DNA of 64,000 nt, taken from contig HG738139.1 of the NCBI GenBank assembly GCA_000499405.2, positions 3,452,976 to 3,516,975 of the forward strand, in the 5' to 3' direction. Under the pieces are notes generated by a model. It saw only the letters and a program-made list of their open reading frames with translations. It was not told where the DNA came from and did no database searches. Both the position numbers and the translations under genes were made by a program. This stretch comes from Onchocerca volvulus. Lineage: Eukaryota > Nematoda > Chromadorea > Rhabditida > Onchocercidae. Shown here piece by piece: positions 47,425 through 59,200 of this stretch (the stretch's first letter is position 1; the number at the start of each line of letters is the position of its first letter).

Positions 47425-48315
47425 GAAAAAAATGATTTAAGAAAATAAATCAAACAAAACTGCTACAACGTCCATGCATCCGTGATAAAATATAAATATT
47501 CTAAATTTGCTGCGTAGTATAACAGTCATAAATTTAGAGGAAAATATAAACGAATATTTATTAGTTGAAGAAATAAAAATACTTCCGCACAGAATGAATT
47601 TTTAAAAAATAAGAAACTTCACAATTTGATTGGAACACTGATTCAAATAAAAAACACTCACATAAAAGCATAGAAGCCGCCGCATGAAAACAAGAGAGAA
47701 AGAACAGAAATGAAAAGCAAGAAATTCACAAACATGGCATATGGCACAAGTTTGTATCAATTATAATTATAAAATGATATACGCAATGTATTTGCAAATT
47801 AAATAACAATTAAAATAGATTTCCATCTCTGATAAACAGAAGAACTAATCAATCACTTATATGAATCCACACTGGTTTCGAAAAATCCAGAACTTTCACG
47901 AATTCACAGATCTCAAGTTTACAAACAGAATTTGGTAAATATCAAAATGCATCTATATTTTGCTACACAAAATTTGCAGGGATATCTCGATGTTTTACAC
48001 CAAGTTTGCCATGGTCACTTACCTTTTATACCTATTTTCAATACTGAAGTACTGACAAATTTGAACAATTATACTGTAAACTTGAATTCAGAAATATTTA
48101 CAATTGAAACTCCAACAGCAGAAGAATAAAAAAAAAAGACTTTATATACAGTGCAATAAATTCCCCTGTAAATTAGTAGAATTTTGTGACTATGAATACC
48201 TCAAAGCACAAAACTTCCATAAAATTAAAACTATCTAAAATGACGGAACGAAATGAACTAATATATTTCCTGCAACAACTGATGGCCAATTAATTTAGAA
48301 AGAAAGAAGTTAGTT
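47425..48315. other. Interval between rpl-36 and EI24
   Basis: No supported exon. A plus-strand frame at 47932-48129 (65 codons, ending TPTAEE) has no recognised family. The interval is the 5' flank of rpl-36 and the 3' flank of EI24. Confidence 0.45.
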
Positions 48316-50954
48316 TTATTCCACAGGACTTCTGGTTCTGGTTTGTCCAACTTTTTTCGTATTAAGTCGCATCGGTGAATGTGAGTGGTGATCACGAAGC
48401 GACATTCTATTCTTCTTAACATCATCTATTTGTACAGCATTTTTACATCCAATTGATTTCAGTAAATCAGATAGGCTTGATGTCATGTAATTTGTAGTTG
48501 CTATTGAAGGACCAAAAATATGCACATGAGGGTGCGCTCTTTGTTTGTAATTGCCTGCTTCTGCCTGAAATAAGAAATTGATAAACAACAGTATGTGCAG
48601 TGTTTTTTTCCGAAAACTAAGATCTAAGCTCTCACGAAAAAAAGTCTCACCAAATCCCACAAAGGAAAAAAAAAGGAGACCAAAAGTTTTTCCATTCTAA
48701 AAGCAGATCTAAGCAGAAGTAAAAAAAAATTATTCAATCTATACACTAACCAAAAAACTGCTAATGATGCAAAATGGAAACACAGCACCAAACAGCAGTG
48801 CATTCACCATCATATTATCCGTAAGACTAGTAAGAAGAGTAAGTACGGTGCCATAACCCAAGAAGTATGGCCAATTACGTTCAATAAGATTAGTGCGTGC
48901 TCGTAAGCCGATTCCAAGCGACATCCATAAGTATTCAAAACTAAAAAAAAAAAAGTGCTATACCGGACATAATCATGCATAATCTATCTAACTTCGTATT
49001 TAAATGTAAATCTTTAAAGTATCTTTACTTTCCTGAAATGATTCGACTATTGCCTCAATCAGTTACAAATTTCACATTCATCTACAATGCAGAAAATGAT
49101 CTCATTTGAATTAAGAATATGTTAACCTAAAGCGATAAGCAGTGAGACTGTTCATGATGAAACATAAAGTGGAGGTAATCTGATATGTAAGCCTTTGCGA
49201 AAAACCTGCCACTGCAAATGAAGAACTACACTCTACTCCCACTAATATGAAGGCCATTTATGCAAAAGTTATTGAACTGTTTTCACATCAACTTCAGTAT
49301 TCGATTAAATACTGAAACTGATGTGAAAACAGTTTATGTATCCGCTATTTTTCATATTTTTTTTTCTTCAAAAAAAAAAACGAAAAAGATGAACCTGAAC
49401 AATGAATTAAGCAAGGTTATGTGGATGAAAGCAAATACTGTAGAGATAAAAGGTACCGGGATACTGTTGACGAATAATGATTGTAAAAAAAAGATAGCAT
49501 CAAGAAGTATTGCGGAACAAAAATCACCGGTCATTCGGCTAAAAAAAAATTATGGACTGTAATTTTATAATTTTTATATCGCAATATCAAAACTCAAAGC
49601 ATCATTCAATGCTAAATTTCCTTACTAATATATAGCGGTTGCAAAATCAAATACTAAATTAAAATCATAATATATATAAGTGCATGAAGGATGTGAAAGT
49701 TCACAAAAGCACATCAATAAGCATACCTTAGAGATAGACTTGGAGTCTGAACACCCGTATATTTCAATGAAGCATTTGCAATATCAGAGAACCATATACT
49801 ACTGAACACTCGTGAAACAATCAGAGCAGACAGACATACCGCCCCATGAATTAATCGAAGAAATGTTGATGTTTGATTAGGCATTGTTATACATAATGCA
49901 AAGACAAGTATCATGTTCAAAATGAGCGAATAAATAAGTCTGAAAATCAATCGACAAATCTTTCACTTTTATTCACAAAATTCCTTTCTTTCCTTTACTT
50001 TACTCCTTCTATACAGGAATTGAAACTTGATAAATTTATCAATTTAAAGGAAGATGTACAATTACCCTGTGATTGCTTTCGGTTTAGTAACCATTTCAAC
50101 ATTACGTTTCTCTTTTGCTGCACTAGCTTGTCGTCGTTGCTGGAGAACAGTAGTCATTTTTGGATGCAATAGCTCCTTTTGCTTGTCCTCCATTTTTTTA
50201 CGCTCCATATCTGAGATTTGATCCAACTTATGAAGTATCTGAAATTTTTATTTAAAGGAACTAGAGTTCTATTATAATCATGTAAGAAATGATAAGACTA
50301 TTTGGTAGGGCTGCCTGACTGATTTACTTCTAAATACTTGCGTAACGGTCGAAAAATATAAAATTCATGCCATTTTTTTCTGACGTATCATGAATATCTA
50401 CAAAATGCAGTATCTGTAATCTGCAGCTTAATGACATCTATACGTTAAGTGCATCGACGTGCATGCTTCCACAGATATGTTTGCTTTCGCTTTTCAGTAC
50501 TCACAAGTGCAACAGGATACAGCTGCATGGTGCATGTTGGAAAAGCAACTTATACTGATCCGATGTTGTATACAGCATGATTATGGTGAAAAAAAGAAAA
50601 AAAATCCCTATGAAGTGAATATAATTGGAAATCATATCCTAGCTCATACATCCTCCATTAACTTAATCTTACAATGCTAGCAAATAATTCCTTCTAGTTG
50701 TTAGTACATCATATTTATAGAACATAAATATCCACTGTATACTAGTACTAGATATACTCTCGATGTCAACATACGATAACTGCTGGAAAAATCTATTCAT
50801 CTCAAACATGCTTATTCTTCCTGTCATCCCGAAAATTCTTTAAAATCAAATGCATTATCTCGGCAAAAATTTCTTATAAACAACTTACGAAAAGGCTTTT
50901 CAGCGAGTCTTTCAGACCACATAAATAGTCACAGAAACACGTCGGTAAACCCAT
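48316..50954 (-). CDS. epg-4: EI24/EPG-4 autophagy membrane protein
   Basis: Exons: 50954-50889, 50238-50066, 49939-49727, about 49225-49127, 48940-48751 and 48564-48316 (stop), giving 329 residues; human EI24 is 340. Matches run along the family: CDYLCGLKDSLKSLF at the N terminus, a coiled basic part (LQQRRQASAAKEKRN), IWFSDIANASLKYTG, and FEYLWMSLG followed by LIERNWPYFLGYG. Several hydrophobic segments fit its multi-pass ER membrane topology. EI24/EPG-4 acts in autophagosome maturation. The 49225 boundary is the least certain; about 15 residues relative to human may be missing there or lie in an unseen exon. The same frame remains open up to an ATG at 51089, so a longer N terminus is possible. 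Confidence 0.85.
49275..49334. other. 60-base near-perfect hairpin in an EI24 intron
   Basis: AACTGTTTTCACATCA (49275-49290) is exactly complementary to TGATGTGAAAACAGTT (49319-49334); TTCAGTATT pairs with AATACTGAA inside, leaving one two-base mismatch and a six-base loop. 25 of 27 arm bases pair. It lies in the intron 49726-49226. Size and pairing fit a microRNA precursor or a tiny foldback element. Confidence 0.8.
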
Positions 50955-52459
50955 AGTCGTCCACAGAACCCTGCTCCCCAGCACCACGGCACGTTCTCCA
51001 CGGTGCAGGCAGGCACACCGCTCACCCGCACACCACAGATTACTTCCACCAAATCTAAATTTATCCACTGAGGTGACATGAGAAACCACAGTGACAACGC
51101 AATATGTAACGTAGGGAAAGATGGCCAGATGATTTATAATTAAATGCCAGAAATGTACGAAAAAAACACTTTAATCATCCTTTTCGACGACTGCTCTTTT
51201 CCTAAAATGATCAATACATCGATAGTGAAAGATAAGGATAATTAGAGGCTGAAATGAAAAGATTTTAATTTCCACACTATGCCAGATTCAATCCCGCCCG
51301 TAGTATTCATCCACCAAAACCCCGCAGTACTCACCCACCAAATCCCCTGAAATACTCGTCTACCGAATCCTCCCGCAAGGTTCATTCATCAAATCCCCCG
51401 CAATACTCACTCATCAAACTCTCCCGTCCGAATTAGCTTCCCTGTCCGGCTGCCTACAGATATTGAACAGCTATTGTTAGGTTTAGAGACGAGTAGCCAA
51501 AATCGATAAATTTAGCCTATCTTCTTTGCTACACTTCCACTACACACTCTGTATTAATTTCTCTGCTCGTCCAGTTTCTTCAGAGGTCCAGTAGTTTTTT
51601 TTTTTGCAACTTCTATCTATATAAACTTCGAACAAACAGTACGCACACGGTCATACTTTTTGAAAATAACTTGAAAAGCAACTTTCGATTGATGTTTTTG
51701 TTTTTTTTCTCAGATCATTGATAATTAATAAAAAACTACTAATTTTAGGAGAAATAAGCCAGAACTGTCATAATTTGATATAAATATTTCGTAATTTTTT
51801 GTCTCCCTAATTCTTAGTGTTCGAAGATTGTTGTAGTCGCATGTGGTTGACTTTTCTAACCTATGAGGAAACTTTAGAAAGGTTGCAATTTTGCTAGCTA
51901 TGAGAGAAAGTGTGCTTCGGTTGTATGGTTTATAGGTTAGTGAGCGTTCACGTGTCTCACGCAAGATGACGTGACTTCACTTCATTTAAATCTAGATGCT
52001 TGAAGTCTTACACGTTTTTCGTAGCATATTATTAACATGTGTGAGGGTATATATATTTAAGTAACATATTAACATTTTAGTACACATCCGTATGTAAGAA
52101 ATTAAATTAATTTTAGTTTTTAAACACTCTGGATCTTTAAAAAACTAAAAAAAAAAAAAGCAAAATTGCTAGTTTTGCTCACTATACTGTACAGATATTT
52201 AGGGAGCACAAATACTTCGTCAAATGTGCCACAGTGTATTTGCTTGAACAAATCATACTTTTTTTTTTGACTCTTTTTGAAATAGAGATTAGAAACACTT
52301 CGGTTTTGCAAGATTACCATTCATAGGTGTTGAAATATATACACTGTATCATACTCCATTCGTTCTTTTCCTTTATTATATCTTAATTACTTGTTCTGGT
52401 TTTTTATAATATTCAGTGGCTTTGGTTATTAGATTTATTTTCAGCATAAGAAATTCGAG
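50955..52459. other. Divergent intergenic region EI24 / rps-14
   Basis: It holds a GC-rich patch at about 50940-51070, unusual in this window and probably the EI24 promoter or extended 5' end, and a 25-bp minisatellite at 51292-51422. The rest is AT-rich without supported exons. Confidence 0.5.
51292..51422 (+). repeat. Minisatellite, five units of about 25 bp
   Basis: Units resemble CCCGCAATACTCACTCATCA followed by AATCC. Copies start near 51292, 51320, 51345, 51370 and 51396. The repeat is C-rich on the plus strand and noncoding. Confidence 0.8.
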
Positions 52460-54103
52460 ATGCCGCCACGAAAGGGTAAAGCTAAGGAGGAACAGCCAGT
52501 GGTTACATTGGGACCTCAAGTTAAGGAAGGGGAAAATATATTTGGTGTCGCACATATTTTTGCATCTTTCAACGATACCTTCGTTCATGTTACTGATATA
52601 TCCGGTTAGTTGGTAATTCTCTTTGCGTCTTTTTATTATTTCTTTGAAAAAAAAAAAAAAACTTGTATGCGCGTGCATGAACTTTATTATTGTTCGAGTT
52701 TTTAAGGAATCTCGATTATTTTTCACTAATATGTACTATTTGCAATCGCCTTTTCTAAATTTCTAAGATATAAATAAGAAAGTTCCGAACTATTTATTGC
52801 TGGCATTGTTGTTCTTTATCACTATCTATCCTGAAGGTATCCACTTTCAGTCTGCAGTTATCCGCTGTTATTTATGTCACCTTACCCCTTTGTATTTTTA
52901 AAAAAGTGTAGAATTTAAAGATTCTCTCTGGGTTCATTAAAGTCTTCATTCTCTTGTCTTAAGTTTAATAAGTAGACTTTTTGTTGTCTGTTTACGTGTA
53001 TGTACTGCGCATTCATGTGTACTTCAGTTCAGTCTTCAGTGGCGAACTGTGGAAGGGACGAATGCTAAATCACTATTTGATGTGTTTCTGATTGGCTCTT
53101 TGTATGCTTATTCGACTGCAGCATCAAATCACAGTTCTATCACGTCCTTAATTATTGTAGACATGCAAACCTCAGAAAGATGTCTAACAAATGTTTCGTC
53201 CTCATCATGTATTTGTACTTTCTTCATTGCTTCACTGCTTCATTTGTATTGTATTTTTGATGGTTAGTTACATGATTTCATATATAAAGATTGTGATGAA
53301 TTTTCATCTTTTTTAAGACATTTGCTTTAGGCCGAGAAACAATTGTGCGTGTAACTGGTGGTATGAAAGTGAAAGCAGATCGTGATGAAGCATCACCCTA
53401 TGCTGCTATGCTTGCTGCCCAAGATGTTGCTGAACGTTGTAAAGCTGTAAGTTTATTTTTCTTGCTAAATATCATTGGTGGATTCTCATTAATTAAATGA
53501 TATTGAATATTAGTTCAAAGTGATGAAATTCATTTCGCATTTAAATAAGCTTCAAAGGAATAATGAAAATTTCTGCTTTTTTGTTCATATAGCAGTGAGC
53601 GGGATTTAGTAGATAGCTCTGAAATATAATGAATTAATAATTTATAGATTTTTAAATCAGTTTCTTTCAAATTATACAATCAGGCGATGAAATACGGGAG
53701 AACTAGATTTTCTTTAAATTGTTTATAATTTCGATAACGAACAGCGCCCAGTGATGCTTAAGTTATCAGTTGCCTTTCTGAGTTGTAAAGTTCTGCTGAT
53801 ATAATTATCTGAGGGCTATTATATTTCATTAGTACTAGTAGTTAACCGGTATATTTCTTATGTTCACTCCACTGTTATTAACTTAATGTACAACATGGAC
53901 CTTTTCAGTTATCAATTAATGCTTTGCACATCAAATTGCGTGCAACAGGTGGAACAAAAACAAAAACTCCAGGACCGGGAGCGCAGTCAGCACTTCGTGC
54001 ATTGGCCCGTTCTGGTATCAAAATTGGGCGGATTGAAGATGTAACACCTATCCCAACAGATTGCACTAGACGTAAGGGTGGTCGTCGTGGTCGTCGTTTA
54101 TGA
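52460..54103 (+). CDS. rps-14: 40S ribosomal protein S14 (uS11)
   Basis: Three exons, 52460-52604, 53331-53446 and 53909-54103, give 151 residues, the same as human RPS14. Conserved parts include [39 protein letters not shown] and the basic tail [21 protein letters not shown] acceptor 15 bases before the ATG supports SL trans-splicing. AATAAA at about 54247 is the likely poly-A signal. The introns (726 and 462 bases) are long for this window. Confidence 0.97.
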
Positions 54104-55148
54104 AAGTTTTTTTTTCACAAAGAGTGGTCTTTTTCAAAGTTTTACAATTTGTATGGACATCATTTTATTCCTATATAATTGATTGTTACTATGGTTGATA
54201 AAGCTGATGCATGATAGTGATAATTTTCTATATGCAATGAAAATCCAATAAATTTGGTTGAAAAGGTTGATCATTTTAGTTACGCATAATTATTTTGTCA
54301 TTGATAGATGATAAATGGAATAGTTTGTATGGCTTAATGAGAGAAATGGGGAAAAGAGAGAAGAATTCAGAAATAGGCCAGTTGATATATGGGGGAGATT
54401 TATTATACTCTTATTAATACAATTGGTATTTGGCATCATGGGTCCGTGTAATATATTATCTTCATTGCGATAAACAGTCGAAGCTGTGCAAATATTTTTT
54501 TCAAATGCATAGTTATGACCTAATTGTGATGCAGTACTCCTGTCGACAACCCTTATTTGTCATGGGATTTGATATAATAATCACTGAAGTAGAGCAAAAG
54601 CTAACAAAACAGACGAGTGTGATTTTAAAAAATCATTTTGATTCAATGCAATCATGTATTATACGGCATTTGCCACGGCTCTGTTATTATACATCCAGGA
54701 ATGCAATGGTTCGTTCAGATTTTTTGCTAAAGACGAGAAATTTCATTAGTTAAGAATGGGAGAATTTCCATAGTCCATTCAATTTCTAGAAGATTGACGT
54801 AGCAGATACTTTTCAACATTCGACATAAATAAAAAGATCGATAGTTTTTGTTTATTTATTTCTCAAAAATACATGATTCAGTGGATTAAAGTTGGACATC
54901 ATTGAAATGTGAGGGGAATTTTTAATTAATGAGCTTAATCATTAGTGATATGTGAAGCAGATGCTAAAACGATCTTGGCGTGGCGATATATTACGCATAC
55001 TTACTGATAATTTTAAGAATTATGTTGCAAATAGTTCCATTTGTGCTGTAAATTTGGAAATTTTCTCCAAAGAAATTAAAAATGTCTCAAAAATATTGCA
55101 AAAGAAGATTCATAAAGAAAAATGAGCATTTAACAAATCAATTTCTAG
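54104..55148. other. Interval upstream of the EB-module gene
   Basis: It contains the rps-14 3' end and should contain, or lie downstream of, the missing first exon of the EB-module gene. A 107-codon plus-strand frame at 54430-54753 shows no recognised family and no fitting splice phase. Confidence 0.4.
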
Positions 55149-56209
55149 GCATTGGTAGTTTATGTCGAAATTGGAGGCAATGCCCAGATGGGCAATATTG
55201 CATTTGGGGAAAATGTCTTTGCTTCAATGGGCAAGTTTTGATGAACGGTAGATGTATTCAAAATTTTTATTGCCAAAATGGGCAAGAGGTGCATTTCTTG
55301 TTGAAATTCATTTGACATTAAATGACAAATTAATTCGTCTAATATCGATTGAAATAAATTGATAAGTGATATTTCTTAGATAACTATTCGAAAAATTAGA
55401 GAGAAGGAGCCTTTTAAACGCATTACGAATAAGTTTTGTCATTAAAATTTAATCAACAACTGTCAGTCTATTTACTAGAGAAATCAGTTAAGAAATGTAC
55501 AACGATTGTTGAGTGATAAGGAAAATAGAGATTTGGACGAGCGTAATATTGCACACTTTTATCACAATATTGCACATATTATCAAGTATTACATGTCATT
55601 ATCATTATATCATCAAATACTGTTATGATATTGCACGTTATTATCATGATACTGCACATCGTTATCATGATATTGCAACTATTATTATGATATTTTACAT
55701 CTGTATTGGTGTAATTGAATTTTATATTCTTATAAAAATCATGATGTAAACAGAATTAGCTGAAGAATATATTCAGATAATTGCTAACAATTCAATTCTT
55801 ATTTCTCTCAAAACTTTGCAGTCTTAACATTAGATTCAAATACTCAACATTGTGATGCTAGAAATTGAATTTGATTTATTAATATTTCAGCATAAATATT
55901 GTGTCAACATTTAACATAAATTTGATATTCGTATCGATTTTTCTTATCCTTTTTCTAAAAAAAATTTTTAAATTTTTTTTAGAAATTTCTTTTTAAATTT
56001 CTAATTCTAATTTTTCCTATTTTTTTGCAAAAATAGATGTATATTACGGCAAATACTGTCTAGAATATAGAAAAGAATCACGAAATGAATGAAATCATGA
56101 AAATGATGTAAATTTGGGTTGCGACTTAAAATCAATCGAGATCATCAAATCGTCGTATATTATCATTTTATTTACTCAGCATGTCGACATTATTAGCTTC
56201 ATTTCCCAG

Positions 56210-56240
<31 letters not shown>

Positions 56241-59200
56241 AACTAATAAAACTATGATTTTAATTTTTCCAGAAAATTTTGATTTGATTTCTCTAAAAGG
56301 AGCAGAAAAAAAAAGTTTACTCCAATTTTTTTTGGAAGTTTCTTCAATTATTTTGCTATATTTTCTTCCAGAAATGGAATATTCGACAACATTATCCCAT
56401 AGAGGTTATTCCATAAAATTCGCTTTTGTTTATCAAAGTTAAAATTAAGGTTTATCACAATGGACAATGCTATTATCTATCAGCGATTGGTGATAAATGC
56501 CTTATCAGTGAACAATGCTATGGCGAATCATTTTGTATAAATAATTATTGCACCTGTCTTCATGGTCCGGTTATAATCGCATTTCTTTTAATTTAGATAA
56601 CGATCAAATTTAACAAGAAACATCTTAAACAAATTTAAAAATGAATGATCTGTCATCTTGTAAGGTGAAGTAAACCCCAAGTTATAAATATTTGTTATGG
56701 TGAAATGAATTTTAGATTTAAATTCAAATCTTAGCAGTTAAATTTATTTTATGAATCATCAAATCCCTTTTCCTTTAATTATCAGTAGATGTTTCTCATG
56801 AAATCTGATTCTGACACCTTATAATGCTGTAGAAATGATAAGAACTTTGTAGTGTTAAGGCATACTGATAAATCAAACATCTGAAATTGTCAATACGATG
56901 CCCAGAAAAGATAGAACTCAGTCTTGAGAAACCTTCCATTATGATATATTAAATACTATTGAGATTTGATAAGAAAATGAAGTTAAAAAAATATTGTCGT
57001 ATATCATCAAAGTTACTGTATTATTGTTAATTTACATGATATGCGTAATACGGTCAAAGTTACCGTATCATGCATATCATCAGAGGCACCATATTACTCT
57101 CAATTTAACATATGAGTAGAATTTTCGAAAAAATGCAAATTTAATTTGCATTCAGCCTACTGTTATTCATTTTACCGAAATTTGGATGAATCGGCAAATT
57201 ATAGTAAGAAATTGAATTCTTGCACATTATCTTGATTAAATTTTCGAAAAATATTGCAAATGTATCAGTTTCCTTTTCCGAATGAATAATTAATTTATCG
57301 TAAAAATTTCAAATTTGATTCAAAAATTAAAATAGCATGGAAAATAATTAAGGCTTAAATTTTATTTCTGAATTAATTTTTTCTACAGAAATGATTAACG
57401 TGAATGGATTATGCCAAAAAAGGGATTCAAGTCCTGTTCCTCAATGCAAGAAAGATCAAGTTCTTGTCAAGGGACAATGTTTGAATAGTGTTGAAATTGG
57501 CGGAGTATGTCAGGTGGATGCACAATGTATTGGTGGCGCTGATTGCTTGAATCAACGTTGTTTATGTCCACCAGGAACTGTTCAAAATGAACAAAAGTTT
57601 GTCATTTCTTCTTTTTAAATTTTAAAATTACAATATATTTCAACGAATGTTTTAAAATAAGCGGAAAATAATGGATTACTTCGAAATTGGGCGAAAAAAA
57701 AAAGAAAGAATAGCATCAGAAGGATAAGGTTACTCTATGTTTGAAAAATCTCAGATATTTTAATAATTGGACAATATTATATGTTTAATTGTAAAAAAAC
57801 GATTTTGTGTAATTTTAATTTCACTAATAATAATTGGATAATAATAATAATAGTAATAATAATAAATAATAATAATAATAAGAATGAAAATAATAATAAC
57901 AAAAGTAATAATAAACAATAATAGAAAAAGAATGACAGTTTCTAGCAATTTTCCTTCAGAATGATAATTAATGACAACTTAATTTAAATTAATTTAAAAT
58001 ATGAAAAAATAAATTTTTCAATTAATATTACAATATATTATTATGCTAAGCATAAGAAAAAATAAATGTAGTAATCTTCTTTTTTTTTTTTTTTTATTTT
58101 CGACATATCAAAATAATTTGCATTACCAAAAATTTTTTGATAATCATTAAAATTAATTGATTTATATTACACAATTTTTGTATTAATATTTGTACAGTAT
58201 TACAATTTCAATTTTATATTTTACCAGTTTATTTTTACAATTTTAGGATTTTTATGATTTTTTCGCATATTTTGCGGTTTTTTTTACTTTCATCTTATTG
58301 AATTTTTTTCTCATGATTTTAAAAAATTTACAGATGTGTACAAAAAAATTGCTCAGAAGATACAATATTAATTAATGGAACATGTTTGTCTCGAGTAATT
58401 CCCGGTGAACAATGCAAGGATTCATCGCAATGTTTGGACGCATCGCAATGTTCTTCTGCGACAAATAGTTGCATTTGTTCAGAAGGAATGAATAATATTG
58501 GTGGATATTGTCGGAAACTATCTTACACTGATCCATGTGATTCTATTTCTATGGTTTGTATTGTTTTCTATAAATCAGTTTATTTGGTAATTTCCAAAAA
58601 AAAAAAAAAGAAAAAAAAAGAAAAATTTAAATATTAATCGATATCTAAATAAACAGTAAATGAATATGATAGGCGATTAATTGAAATATCAACGATGTGA
58701 TGTGCTATTCATTTTTAAATGACTCAAGAATGAAATATCTTTTGAAGTATAATAAACTCTTTAAATCGAATCATCTCTTAAATTTTTGAATAGAAAAAGA
58801 GGGAAAAATAGTAATAATTAAATTTAACTGAAGTTCATCGTAAATGATCTAAGATAAAATTTAATATATCGAATTACTTTATTATGATGGATAAATGGAA
58901 ATAAATTATATATTTTCAAATATACAATTCTCAAATTTTTTTAAAAATTTGATTAATTTTATAAATTATATAAAATCAATAAAACACGAGCAATTCAAGG
59001 TATATGCTAATAATAGTTGCGTACAAATCGCAAAACCAGGTGATCATTGTATTTATGATTTGCAATGCCTTGGTGGATCTATTTGCACAGATGGTTACTG
59101 TAATTGTTCCGAAGGTACTAAAAATATCGACGGATATTGTATCGGTTCTGTATTATGCAATCAAGATGAAGTAATTAGCACTTTTTTTCTTTTTGTTAAT

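Noticed and set aside
53515..53800. Box C/D snoRNA in rps-14 intron 2
   Set aside because: GTGATGA- and CTGA-like boxes occur, but no terminal stem or guide could be fix to an RNA target by eye, and such boxes arise often by chance.
54430..54753. 107-codon plus-strand frame between rps-14 and the EB-module gene
   Set aside because: No signal peptide, family or splice phase links it to the EB-module gene; it may be chance.
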